From: Cyanoderma ruficeps
Taxonomy: Eukaryota > Chordata > Aves > Passeriformes > Timaliidae
Direction: 5' to 3'
DNA length: 64,000 bases
NCBI GenBank assembly: GCA_008694505.1
Contig: VZDJ01000047.1
Location: forward strand, 3,499,717-3,563,716
Part shown: positions 12,338-26,028 of the stretch, one piece after another
How positions within the stretch are numbered: position 1 is the first letter of the stretch
How the letters are laid out: each line of letters starts with the position of its first letter
The notes under the pieces: generated by a model
Database searches by the model: none
What the model was told of the DNA's origin: nothing
What the model saw: the letters and a program-made list of their open reading frames with translations, nothing else
Position numbers and translations under genes: made by a program

Positions 12338-15300
12338 AAGCGTTTTCCAGCCTTACCAGAATTAGGTATTGATTTTTAGTATTTATGATTTCTTTTCACG
12401 GAGATTTCACAACACATTTGTCCTGGTTTTCTAATATGGAAGAATTATCGCACAATAAATTCAATGGATTTTTTAGAGTGTTGTCATGGGAAGTACTCTG
12501 CTGGCATCAAATTCTTTCTTGGCAATTTCCTGGAATATTTTTCAATGTCTGAACGAACTCTAAAACATGATTTATTTGTATAAAATATCTCTGGAGATAA
12601 AAACTTCGGATGGGCTTTTAATTCCAACCTTGCACGTGCGGGTTTTTTTGTTCCTAAAGTGCAAGATCTTATCTGTAAGTCCTAGTGTAGAATTGCAAGT
12701 GTGGTCTGACTTTTCCACTGCTTTCTGTTCTCCTCTGTAGTTCTGCGTTGTAGGAGAGCTGAAGTTGCTGATATTCCTGGGAGAATGTTAACATCCTGCT
12801 GATGACAACTCTGATCGTCATATTTTGCCTAAATCTGGCAAGAATGGGGAAACTGAAAAGCAAATTGTTAATCTTAGTGAGGGGAATGGGGTTTTTTTTT
12901 GGTGATCCAATGGTAAGTCTTGGGTCAGAAAACGGGATTTCAGTTTTCAGAATTGAAATCATTATATTTCATGTTCTTCTCCACTGGGTGGACTTGGATT
13001 TTGTGGATATCTTTCTCTGGATTGACAAGACCTCTCAAAATAGTTTTCCACAATAAATGTTCAGTGAATTAAGATTGAAAAAAAGCAAAGGTAAGCAAAA
13101 AGAAAAATAAAGAGAAAAATTTCAAGCAATTTTTTAACATATTTGCGTTTAAGGTTTGTCATTTATGGGTGTAAGAACACTAGAAAAGTCCTTTTAAATT
13201 TTTTCTTAATATTTTGCTTGTTTGCTTGTTTCTTAATGTTTTGCTTGGGCAGCTCTTTGAATAAGTACATGCTGTGAATATCAACTGTGAAAATAGTCCA
13301 GGTTTCGTAAGAAAGTTGCATAAAACGAAAATGAGAACAGGCTGTTTCTGTGAAATCGTCACAGGTATTGACCACTACTTGGGGAACATTTTCTTCAAAG
13401 TCTGTAAGGGCATTTTTAGGCATTTAAACTGAAAACAAACAGTTTAATTAAAAACAAATCCCACACGTTGGATGGAGTGCAGGGCTGCTTGTGTGGTTAT
13501 TCTTTAAGTTTATATTCTATACAGAACTCAATAAATCCAGCCTTACCTGTCATGAAATCCTTTTGTGTCAGAGTCAGCCTACACGAGGAGATAAACAGAT
13601 GGTAGAACTGAGAGCACACAAAATGCTGGCTTGGGTAAAATGCAGGCTGCTGATAACCCACTAAGCCTCCCTGGCTATGCTAATCCTAATTTATGTTAAA
13701 TCGTAATTAAGACAGTTTTGTTTATTGCTTGTAGCCATGAGCACCTGGAAGACTGACTAATCCCATCCATGTGTTGGGGACAATCCAGCTGCTATTGTTA
13801 ACCCAGAATGCAGAAAAATTTGTATTTGTGAGTTGTTTTCCTTGGTGTTTTCTCAGGCATTTACAGAGGCCCTTTCCCCCACTGTAGCAAGAACTGGAAC
13901 AGAAGAAGCATCCTAAATAAAATGGATGGAGGGATTTTTGGAGCAAGAGGCCAAAAGCTAAATAGTCTCACTGTGTTTCCAGCCAAACTTTAAATCAGAA
14001 TATCTCTGATATACCCGTGCAACAACACACTCACAACTTCTGTCGTTGCTGTGCCTCTGTTGGGTGTTGCACATATAATTAGGCATAACTGTCAGAATTT
14101 CAAGATTCTGAAGGGTTTTATTCAGGAGGCCATGGGTGGTACCATTAAAGTGAAATGATAAGCTATGGGCAGAGGAAAAGGGGCAGCATTAACTGAATCA
14201 CAGGGGAATAAAGAAATAGAAATGGGGAACATCTAATCCCACTTTCTGTAATATTTCATGTTTTCAGTTTCATCTTTTTTTCTTATTATAGATTAAACCT
14301 CTGTTCTCACAAATGTTGATGTAGTTGTATCAAGTAGAGGTTTTTGACCTGGTACATGATTCACACAATTAAATCTATTATGGATTCTGCCATCAGTTGA
14401 TGAGAATTGTTTTCTGTTTCTTGTATAGTGTTTCTCAGAATGTGGGTAGGAGAACCAAATATTGAGTCTAACTCAAAGATTTTTCCCTTTAGAAGAATTC
14501 CTGCCCTGGAAGTGTATTCATTCTAGTGACTTCAAATCATCCAATTTAAAAATCATGCAAGAATGGTGATGTTTTTCATCTTCTATTGTTAAATCTTTGA
14601 GCTGTTTAGGGATTTCCTGTTCTTAAAAGTTTCATTTTCTGCCTTGTCATGATGGAAAATATGCAAACTACTGTTAAGTGACAACTGTGTTCTCTGTACT
14701 ATTTTGAAGTCAGCCCCTGCAGAGATCACTTGCAGTGTGGAAATTTGGACCTAATTATCCATTCATTACGTACTGAAAAGTATTTGTTGAATGAATTTTT
14801 CATCAGGCCGCAGAAATAAAACAGAAATAAAGAATTAAGGACTACAGGTGAGCAAGTATTTCATAGTACAAAATTCGAGTGTGAGTGCAATTGCTTTGCA
14901 AAACCCTCTGATTATTCTCATGTTTTAACACATGGCATTTGCAATTACGTGGATTTTCTTGCCAGCTACAATTAGATTTGATTTTTGCAAGAAAGAAAAA
15001 TTAGAAGTGAAAATTTTGCAGTGTACAGATGTTTGTTATAGAGCCTAAATTGAATGGCATGTCTGTAATAATTTCATGTGGATTCTTCTTACGGACAGCA
15101 GAGAGCAGCAGTGTGATGACCTGAATCAGAAGGAATAATGTTAAGGAGCACTAAAACTAACTCCCAAGTTAAATGCTTCCAAAAAACTCCAATTATTGCC
15201 TTGATACCAGTGCAATTCTTTTTCTAAGAGATTTTGCAAAAGAAATTGGGAGACTGTGGGGGAAAAAAAGAGACGCTTCCAATAAAATAACAATTATGAA

Positions 15301-15371
15301 AATAATTGTCGAACCAGATGTTTACATACATTTAAAAAAGTGACAGCAGAGGGTCACTTTTTAAAATTAAG
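12338..15371. other. Gene-free AT-rich DNA
   Basis: Only short open frames and A/T-rich runs. Nothing recognised. Confidence 0.55.
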
Positions 15372-15436
15372 GTAACTAATTAAGGGAAATGAAGGATTAG
15401 TGTNGTAACTAATTAAGGGAAATAAAGGATTAATGT
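15372..15436. repeat. 32-bp direct duplication split by an N
   Basis: Two 32-bp copies (15372-15403 and 15405-15436) starting GTAACTAATTAAGGGAAAT differ at two positions. The only ambiguous base I noticed in the window, at 15404, lies exactly between them. Confidence 0.9.
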
Positions 15437-18400
15437 CTGACCTGTATTTAGAACTGTCCGAAATGATGATGTAGAGCAAAAAGACAAACATTAGCTCACA
15501 AGTTTAAAACAAAAAATTACTTGGATGTGTGCTTAGTAGTCTGAAAGTTGGTAAACTCAATGACAAGAACTTCTGGAAATCATTAGCTGTGTCTACAGGT
15601 AATTTGCAAGTCAGTATTTTTGTACGTCTCAGGAGTTCCTGGGTACAGATCAAACCACATTAAATCATTCAGGGTAGAAGTCATCATGTACAATATGAAA
15701 TATTGTTTCTAAGGACTTGCAAATAGTTTTTTCATGCATCCCACTTGATCTGATATTTTAACTCAAACCCCAAATTTGCAAGTTTGGATTTATTATTTTT
15801 TTTTACCGGTGACTGTGCTTTACCCTCCATTATTTTCCATAATAAAACCAGGATGTGGACTGTGGTGGGCAGTGGACAGATATAAATAAATACCTGTGAG
15901 TCAGATAAATTATGCTGTGTCCCTTCACTGCAGGGAAGCTGCTGCCCTGAAGGATGCAGCAGATGCTGTTACCCTGGTGATTGCTCCTCGGAGTCTGGAT
16001 TGCACCAGGCCTGAGTTCCTCACCTCTCCTTGGGTCTCTGCATTTCTGCACACAGAAATATGGACACATCTCATCTGGACAGTGCAAAGAAATGGAACAG
16101 CAAGCACAGAGCACGGAGGCCAAGTGTGAAAATGGCATCCCTGATCATCCAGTTCACAAATTTTGTTTTATATTTTAACGTGCTGACTGATTTTTCTTCA
16201 AACTCGTTTCTGTGGTAGGTGTTAGCTAATTGGTTTTTGGCTTTGGAAAGAGCTAAGCTGCTTTTCAGGAGACAGCCATTAATGTGGTGGTTTTATTTTG
16301 CACTACAAAGCTGTGTGATGGTATCAAAAGTGTGGCAAGGAGCTGAGGCTGGGTCTGGTGTGACAGTGACCTAATTCTGACTTTTTCTTTGCAAAACTGA
16401 ACCAGGCTTGATGATGAACTTTGGTCCCAGGTTTCTGACACAGCAGTCTAAGTACCCCAAAATCACTTCGATATTTCTTAATGATCATTCTCGTCTGTGA
16501 ATAGGTAGTGCTGTGGTTCTTTGGAGTTATTCACAATGTTGCATACAAATGATATAATAATTTTGTCAGTCAAAGACTGAATTAGTGGAAAGGCCTCTGC
16601 TTTATTCCTGAAATGCCAGGGCTGCCTCATTTCTGCTGAGGTCTCACAGTGGAACTGTAATTGTGAGTAGAGAATTCAGGGGAAGAACAATGGCTGAAGA
16701 CAGGGATTGTGAAAATCACATAATAGAAGCCAAATCAAGCTAATGAGTTTTTTATTAAGAGGTATAGCTTATTGAACTTCTCCTGCCAGTTGGCTTTTGG
16801 ATGATGATATTAATTATTGTGTTTTGGCCATTGCAGGACTGGTTTTCCTGGTGGACCCAGAAATAGCTCTGCTCCTTCAGAACTGCCACTTGCCATTAAA
16901 TATTCTGCTTTTACCCTCTACCTGCCTGCATGAGACTGTGCTTGCTTTGCAAATGGAAAAGCTTATTAAAGGCAATGGGAGCCTTGGCACCAGCAGGATT
17001 ATTCTAACAGTTTATTGGTGTGGAGTGTTAGGAAGGGAAAGACATACAGAATTCACAGAGCTAATTTAGGACTTATTCCGCCTTTTCTAATTGTGTCTGT
17101 GTGTATGCTCCTCTCAAAATCACCGAGAGATTTTAATATAAATTCAGCGTGGTGTGAAACCTTTTCCTTATTTGTGTTGAGCCAGTCAAGTCTCCCCATT
17201 ACTTTATGATGTTTATTCTACTTTACTGCTAATGTGCTGCTGAACTGTAAACAAATATGAGCAGGGTTATCAGGCAAAATGCATTAACATAAACGTTTTA
17301 GTATCATGCTCTTTCTGCATCTTCAAATGGACTAAGTATTTAAATGAAACATTAACTCTTACAAGTAAAGCAGAAGATTTTCTGTGTTCTTTCAGTAATA
17401 TTATCCCCCCCTTACACTTTGCAGTGTGTGTTTTGCCACGTTCGGCCTTTGAAAAGTGAATAGTCCCAGTGTTCATCAAAAGCTTTTGTGTTAAACTAAG
17501 AATTTAAAAGACAATTTAAAAATTTTTGACCTGGCCCACATGACTTGAAAATTAAAGTATCTTGGATTGACAACATCGATCCTGTTGGGAGAGGGACAGA
17601 AATCAAAGGGCATCTTCAATTTTTTGTGGCATTCATAAGAAAAGGATCTGAGTTCCATTTGTAGTTCACATGAAATTAAATTAAGAAGGAAAATATTTAT
17701 TAAGATAAGAAATTGGAATAAAATAATTGGAATAAATAGATAAATCTACCTTTGGGGTGTCGTGCATACAGGAAAGGGATCCTGGAGCTCCGAAATTACA
17801 TAGAAGCAATTTATTGATAATATAAGTGGATGTTCAGGCTGTGCAAAAAATTATAATTTCCACCTATTTTTTTGATACAGAGTGAAAACAATGTGGCAGA
17901 GAAGTATTACCCACTTTTTTTTAGATTTCATGAATAAAGTCAATGGAGAAGTGACTTCAATAGATACAGGTTTCTAAAGGACAATGAAAAATTTAAACAT
18001 TTCCATGACATGATATTCCAGGCCAGATGATGCTACAAGCACTGATCAGTGGCTTGCAATTAAAAAAAAGAAAGTTAACTGTATTCCTACACCTGCCAAG
18101 ATGTTGAGGAAATCCTGAATATCTTTTTACACCTTATTGGTGTAGATGTGGATTCAATTGAAGAATAATTACACCAGACATGGAATACCAGCAGGAAAGT
18201 TGACTATTAAGCAGGAAATTAATATAATTTTATTCCTGACTCGTACTTTGAAGGATTAGGAAAAGGGGAGAGTTTGCACTTCAGAATAGAGCCTGATCTT
18301 CGTTTTGTGTAGGAAATACCCCTTGGTTTGTGAAGGAGAGAAACCTGGGTGCAATCCACATTTTGGAGTGATACTGCTTCTAGTGTTTGTCCTCTCTCAG

Positions 18401-21400
18401 AGAATCTCTCAGTCTGGTTTTAGTTCCGATTATATTCATCTTTTTGACGATGGAAATGCATGCTCCAGTAGTGGTTGTGTTGCTGCAGTAGAGGTTCTAT
18501 TAAAGATTTTTCCCCCCTTATTTGATCTAAACCAGGTGTATCTTGTCTCAAGTTACTCGTGTCAAGTGACAGTATGTATTTTAACTCATGCTACATCTAG
18601 TGATGCAACATTTCAAATCAGTGAGTTGATCCAGTACAAGCCTGTTAACCCAAATTTGGTAGAACCAGTAAAATTAGTCCCTTCTGTTGTTTTCTTGGGC
18701 ACAAAGAACTGTATTGTGAACCAGGTTTGGCTGAATATGTGGAAACAGAGCCTGATAGACCCTGTTGGATTAATGGACACTAATTTAGAGATTAAGAATA
18801 TCTTCCTGTTCAATAGCATTTATCTGGGTTTTCAAAGCCCAGGATATATTTCCTGTTTCTAAAAAATAATCAGGATGTTCCTAGTGAAACATACTCACAT
18901 AGTCTCAAAGCCAATTTGTTTCAACCATTTTTCTTTGCCTTTTAGCAACTCCTTAGTCATATATTCAGCTTATTTCATGGCAGTACAAAAAGCCATCTTT
19001 TCTTTCTTGCTGTCATCTGTGTGCTCTTCATCTCATAACTATTAAAAGAGCCCTCTGGCTGGAATGTTAGGTTATCTTTATCCCCATTTCATTATATCAG
19101 TGAAAGAAAACAAACAGTATTTTTAAAATGTAATTGAACTCTAAAAAAGAAAAAAAAATCTAATTACCCCAGGCAGTAAATGAGAATGGGCCACTTAAAT
19201 TTTAGTTTGAATGCATTAATTTTTTTAGTTTAAGTCTATTTCAGTTACTATAGGCTACAAAACAGATGAGGTTTTCAAGGCATAATTTTTTATCTATTGT
19301 AATAAGTTTCCACTGTGTTGCAGGTCAAAATGAGTTCTGTAGTTTTAAATTAGTTTTTTGGATATTAACAGCTTAATGGCTGTGGAATTTATATCAGGAT
19401 CATGATAATTTTTTAAACTTTAGGCATGCTATAAAGGAGTGTAAAAAGCTTCTAAAATAATAAAAAAAAAATAGTCTTTTTGCACTAACAGAGAAGCAAC
19501 AGAATTAATGAGATACCAGAAAATCAAAACATTTGCACAAGGTACAAAATATTCCAGAAAGCAGGTTGCATTCACTATGTGTTTCATCAGTAAGCACTGT
19601 TGGTTCTCTCCTGCATTTCGGTGCCAGCTGAAGTTCAATGCCAAGACAAGGTCATCAGGGAATGAATGGATTCCAACACCACTTTTACTTTATGAGCTCT
19701 TGCTCATTTCACCACTTCAGCACTGGGAGAGATAAATTTTCTAATCCTGAAGTTATTTGAATTAGCTGCTTAGAACCCTTTTTTTTTTGTAAATTATAAT
19801 ACTCCGAAGCACCTCAATTTTACATTTTTTTCTGCTAAGAACTTATTGAACAAAAACACTGTGTACTGTACATGTGCCAAAGCAGCCCATGGGAGGTTTG
19901 AATATCTCTGAGTGGCTTGGTGCCAATGACATCTTGAGCTGACTGTGCTGTCTTAAAGTAACAATCTAGAATCAGTTTCAAGCTGAAAAAAAAAAGAAAG
20001 AATAAAATCTCTACTGTATAAAGCTCTTGCTATTTATAGGCAGAATAAAGGGAAGATATTTGAGTTCAGTGGGCTGGGAGGTGTCAGGTAGTGAGATTTC
20101 CTGCTTGACTTTCCTGAGCTGACACAGTGGAAGGGTGAAATGGTTTGATAAAGATCCAAGAACGTGCCTCCTCTGGGGTTAGTTCCATCTTCCCCAGGTA
20201 ACTTTGTTTAGGAATAGGATTAATAGTCTTGCCCAGTGGGGAAGGCACGTGGGGCTTGTTGCTTATGGGGTAGTTGAGAGTTATAAACAGAATTTTATTT
20301 TCTGGAAGTGAAGTTGGTACCGTTGTAACCATGTTCATTTGCAGCCAGTGTTCATTCCCATCTTTCCATTCAGCTTTTTTTTTTTTTCCCCCACAATCCA
20401 CTTCTTTTTGTTTTATTTTGCTCACGGTTTGTGCATTTATAAGGGTCTGTAAACACCAGTTGGGAGCACAATACTCAAATACCTTCTGAATTTCCTGTAT
20501 CTAGCCTTAAATACCTTACTGCTGCACCTCCCAGAGCAAATCTGGCATACTTTAGTTCTTTCCAAGGTAAAAAACCATCAACGTCAAATTAAAATGGATT
20601 GCAGAATTTTGCTCTTTATTCTCTGTCGGGTATTTCTTGACAGCCTGGAATTTGCACTGACCTCTCTTTGATCCTTGACACTCTTGACAACCTCAAACTG
20701 GAAGTTTGTTAAATGGTGCCAACATATCTTGCATATTGACATCTGTATAAATGTAAGGTTTTAAAAAGAATTTTAATATCATTTGGCACCAGATAACTTT
20801 AAAATGGTGACAATTGTGTGCTATTATCATTGTTCCTGATCATATCAATTGACATATCATTTGGCAATGGTTCTTGATTTCTCTCTGGAAAAAGCTGCTG
20901 GTTCAGTTATACCTCCACATTCTATTTCAGGAATAGTTAATGAAATTACTTATTTCTCAGGAGGGATTTTTTTTTTTTTGGCATGTTCAGGTTGCGTGTA
21001 CATTTTATTGGGCTATAGCTGAACACTGTGAAATGTGATGGACAGAAGGGTACAATTCCTACAGTGAATATTTCAGTGTGAGAAAGAACCCTTGGCTGAC
21101 ACCTGTCTGCTGTGAACTGCTGTGTACCACACAGGAGAGAAAAAATTCCCTCTTGTTTGTGAGCTGGCTTGACCTTGGTCAGCACAGGCTGGTACAAATG
21201 CCCAGAGCTCCACCTGTTTAATCCCAGGTGTGTGGTCACATCCCAATTCCTGGGTGCAGGGACAATGCAGTGAAAAAAGAAATACAAAAGGTGGTTTTCT
21301 ATGAAAGCAGCATCACCCTCTTCAGCCCTGGCAGCTGTTAGCAACAGCACCATCCTGTTTTGGCAAAGCACTCAGGCAGAGCCCCGGGCTCCCTGGCAGT

Positions 21401-24400
21401 CTGGTATCATGTCTGGAATGATAACACTTTAACTCTGGCCACTCTGAAAGTTTAAGAATCACTTTGGATAAAAGACCATCCTATGATGCTCGTTTCTCTG
21501 GAGGGGTCATCCTAGTCCTCAGATCCTTGCAAAATATGAACTTGCTGTCTTTTTCTCAGACAAATTACCACTGATTACAACTGAGGAAAGACCGCGAGCC
21601 ATGACATGGTAATTATTCTAAGAGATAATTAGGAAGCAGAACAGAAAAATATTACTGAAGAATGGAGACAGCTGCATTATAACTTAAAGCAAAATTTGCT
21701 GAAACTCGCACCCATAAAGGGGTGGTATTTTTGTTTATTAGATGTGAAAAATGTAGTCATCTCACCAGATATCCATCTTTTTTTTTTTACCCCAGGAGAT
21801 CACAGTCACGAGAATTTGAGTCAGGAGTGGTTCTGAGAGCTTGTGCTGTTCCAACCATTCCATCATCTTTTCCTGAATCAGAATGGACTGTATCTAAATC
21901 TTTTCCCCTAAAGTTCTCCAGTGTGTTATTTCAAACACACAGTGATGGGTATCACAGTGTCCCTAGTGATTTCTATCAGTATTCACTGCTCTAATTAGAA
22001 AATGTGGCGAAATCCAATATAAATTCTCCTCACTGTGCTTTAATTTCCTTATGACTACTCTGGATGTAATGGACACAGAGAACAGCTCAGAGACTTTTCC
22101 TTTGCAGCAGCAAATATGTAAAATCACTCTTGTTTTCCTTCAATCTACTCCTTTAGGAATTCAGTCCCGAAAAGAAGTGACCAATCCAAAGAGAAGTTAA
22201 CTCAAAACGATGGGTGTTGTTGAGCCAGTTAACTTCAGGGCTTGCTCTGACGCTGATTGAAGTGAGAGGAAAGTGACCCTGAATCACAGCAGCGGCATTT
22301 TTGCCACAAGAAGTGCCAGTGCCCTCGTTCCTGCTGCAGCCAGACACGGAGATTTCTGGGCAGCCCAGAGCTGGCTGAGTGCTCAGACACATCAGCAGTG
22401 TGAGCTGCACCAGGTCCCAGCCCTTGCCAGCTGGACAGAGGGGACAGAACCATGCCACCATCCAGGATACCCAGATGGTGTTCTTTACTTTTAATTCCCT
22501 GTGCTTCTGCTCTCTGCTAATGTGCTTTCGTGGCCGTGTTTGCCTTCGCTTTATCCGTGTGTGTAAAAATTAAATTTCCTTGTTTTCTCCTCCCCTTTTT
22601 CTTTCCTGTGGTTGTTTTACATGGTGGCATCTGTGGAACGCTGTAACTTAATGACGTGTTTAACATGCAAATTGAGGGCAAGGCAAACTTAAGAGTTCTA
22701 CAGATTTGTAAAAAGTTCCTACAGTTTACTTTTGGAGCCTGACAGCATCCATTAATGGTTTTAGTCTCATTGCAAGCACCTAATGCTTACACATAAAAAT
22801 AAGAAAACAGTTGGAATACATAGAAAAATACAAGGCAGTTAGTATTCACTCTCTCATTCATTAGTGAAGTATTTAATTCTATCTTAGAAGCTTTACATTT
22901 TAATATTAAGAGTAGTCATTCCAGATCAAAGGAGTGAAGCTGAAGTTATTTTGGAAGTATTTAATACCTATCTTAATTTTTATTGATAATCTTATTATGC
23001 AGTTGAGGTGACGTTTTATCACGTGCCCTTCTTTGCCCTTTTATACTCTGGATTTACCTTGCTCTGGAGTACATTGTTTTAGCTTCCTTTTTCATGCTCT
23101 GCAAACTCCAGAGTTAAGTTTTATGTGCACTGTAGGAAGCAGAAACACAACAGCCTCTGAAGTTACCGGGAAGAAATCGCACCCAGTAAATGCATTTTGG
23201 GATAACTCTGCTGGTCTTTATCTCCAGATAATCGTGGGCATTCAGGAAGCATGCCCATCTATAAATACTCCATTTCTGATTTTCTGGTATTTATATTCAC
23301 AAATTAGATTCACAATTACTGGGCAACTTCAGATTTTTCCATGCTGGCACAGCCAGGCTTGACTTGGGTCCCTCCATCCAAGGGGAACAGAAACCCTCTG
23401 TGCTGGCACTCAGATAATGAAATAGTATGGCAGCAGCATCACTTGCATAATTATGCTCCAGTTTCTGCTGAAGAAAAAAGCAGGCATTTCCAGCTTAATT
23501 GTTGCCCTTGTCTCTGAGAGGTCTGTTCCTTCCAAATTCTTTTTTTTTTCTCTTAAGAAATTTATCTGCAGTGTAATTAGGAACTCAGAGAAACCAAGCA
23601 ATGGAAATGTGTGAATGTTTAGTGTGCAGATATTGTATTTCTCCTTCCCCTCATGTGATCCAAATTCATGACTTTACTCCTGCTGTAATTAAGAGGTTTT
23701 TGTAATTTGTGGTTAGAAACTCAAATTTAGAGTGCAAGGGAGTAACTGATTTACAGGTTTATATTAAAATGTGTTTAATATCTACATCTTCCCACAAGTA
23801 GATATTAAATACTGTGTGCTTCAGCCCCAATAGAAAATGCCACTTTTACTATTTTTTCAGTCATGAGACCTTGTCCAAGCTTATGGCATTCAAAAGAAGA
23901 TTAAATCCCATACAAGGTTAGAAATAAAATACAGCAAATATTTCTTATTTGTTATTAAACCATTGGCAGATCATTTAAAAAGCGCAGTCCTTTATCCAGG
24001 CTGCTGGGGTGGTGCTGAAACCCTCAAAGCATTCAGATGGTGCAGTAATTGCACACATCTGATGCCAAGACTGCAAAAACTTTGATGAAAGCTGTGGCTC
24101 TGCTTTTGCTGTCGATAGATCATGTTCTCTGCTGCAGTGAATTAAAACAAAACACTTCAGGAGTGTCTCTCCATGTTATATCCAAATCCAGCACTCGGAG
24201 TCCAATGAGTCATGTCAGCAGCAGAGCTGGTGAGTGAATTTGTGCCTGAATAACCAACCATCCCTTTAAGTTTATAAATGGTTCTCCTTTTCAAGAGCTG
24301 CTAAGAATGCAGCAGTTGCCTGAGCTATATGGAGTTCCTCATTAGGCTGATGAACTTCAAAGCAATTGGGGTTCCTTCCAAGTATGAAGGGAGGACACAC

Positions 24401-25565
24401 AATGCATTTCAACTGAAGTTAAGGATAAAAAGTATTTTTTTTTTGTGGTTGATGTTTTTGAACAAGATGTTCCCAATAATTAATTTCTTTTTCAACTAAA
24501 AGAATGCATATTTTTTTTTTCTCCAGCAAGTCATTCTTTCCCCTTGCCATTTCTGATCTGCAAAATTAAGTTTTACTTGAGTGAAGGCCTTTACTGACCT
24601 CATGTGTACCAGATTTTCCTCTGTGGAGTTCAGAATAGGTACATAACCCATGAATGAATTCTGGCCACATTTTACTGCAGACAAGTATTTAACAGCATTT
24701 CCTCAGTCCTTTAATTTTCAGGCTTCCAGATTTTATTTTGCTGTAGTTTAACCACAGTCTGCCCAAGTCTTACTGGCGTAATTTAGATTGGATATCTGTT
24801 TATTAGAGTTATCATGTAAAAGATTTTCTATAAAAAGCCTCTTATTTTCCACTGTAACAAATCTCATTTTGGAGACAGATTATTTTATTGATTTTAGCAT
24901 TAAGCGAAGAAAAGGCAAATTCTAATTTGAGTCTGGAGTCTAGGAATGAAGCCTAATTCTTTGGCAAAAGGAGAATTAATGGGTTGTAGTGCAGTTGTCT
25001 CAAAGTTATTTCAGGTTTCAGTCCCAATCAAGTGCAGGACCCAGCAGAATTATTTCTGCATGGTAAAACTCTGCATTGTGGTTTAAGAAGTGGTGGTTTA
25101 GAAGATAATCTAGTGGGTTTTTTAATGACTAATAAGCCATGAGAGTAAGATTTTAAGATACAGATTGAAACAGTTCACTTTTTAGATCTTAGTGTTCCTT
25201 TTCTCACATATTAGATCATGGAAACTGTTGAGTAACAAGAAGAGTAGGGAGCCACAGTACAGTGGGTGCTTCCGAGAGGGAGCCTTGTAGAAGGTTCATG
25301 AAATAACAGAGACTTCTGCCATGTGTAAACCCACACATTTCTACGTGTTCCATGTGAGATTTGTGCTAACAAAGATTAAAGGGTTGGACACTCAACTGCT
25401 CTGCTGAAACGTTCTGTGCCTTGGAACAAGGACAGCTGATGGGTGAGGATGGATTTCCCCAGGTCAGCAGCTCACTCCTGGCTGCTGCTGTACCTGTGCA
25501 GGGCCCTGGGGAGGCTCCACGTCCCTGAGGAGCCAAGGCAAGGCCTGGCCCATTTACCAGGTCCA
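15437..25565. other. Gene-free block with one long unexplained open frame
   Basis: Mostly unique AT-rich DNA. The frame at 18305-18862 (+) is open for 185 codons but has no ATG in its first 144 codons and no recognisable domain. Small GC-richer patches lie near 21.1-21.4 and 22.3-22.5 kb. Confidence 0.55.
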
Positions 25566-25569
25566 ATGC

Positions 25570-26024
25570 TGATGCCTTTAGTTTTAATTTCATGTATTTC
25601 AGGTTCTGTGCTGCCCAGGGCTGCAGCTCTGAGCTCACAGTCAGTGTCACTCAGCTCTGCACACAGCAGGGACACAAAACAAATCCTTTTCCTGCTGCAC
25701 ACCAAGGACAACTGGGACAAGTTTTCAGGCCCAAAAGCACAAACAAAGGTGGCTGAAGGGAGGAACAAGAAGGGTGGAACCTCCCAACCTGAAGCTGGAA
25801 TTGGACAATTAAACCCCAATATGGAAATGGACCAAAACTTATAAAAGTGTGAGACCTCATGATCAGTCAGCCATTTTGTGACCATTTTGGTTCCACCTTG
25901 GGTGTAGCCCTGGCCAGGCTCTTGTCCTGCCCAAGGTGGATCCTTGAAGGCCTTTCAATAAATATCTACTTTATTCTCCAACTCTGTGCAGTCTCTGTTC
26001 CAGGTCAGCCTTCCCAAGGCAGGA
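25570..26024 (+). mobile_element. Solo ERV LTR, family A, copy 1
   Basis: A 455-bp LTR begins TGATGCC and ends GGCAGGA (GGCATCA in the sister copy). It is flanked by an exact 4-bp duplication ATGC (25566-25569 and 26025-26028). It has a TATA box TATAAAAG at 25840-25847 and AATAAA at 25957-25962, so U3, R and U5 are in the usual order. Unique DNA lies directly outside the duplications, so it is a solo LTR. It aligns along its length, inverted, with 41969-42416. A 4-bp duplication suits a gammaretrovirus-like (ERV1) integrase. Confidence 0.88.
25840..25847 (+). promoter_or_regulatory. TATA box of LTR family A, copy 1
   Basis: TATAAAAG lies 117 bp before the AATAAA of the same LTR. The equivalent site in the inverted copy reads GATCAAAG, so only this copy keeps the box. 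Confidence 0.55.
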
Positions 26025-26028
26025 ATGC

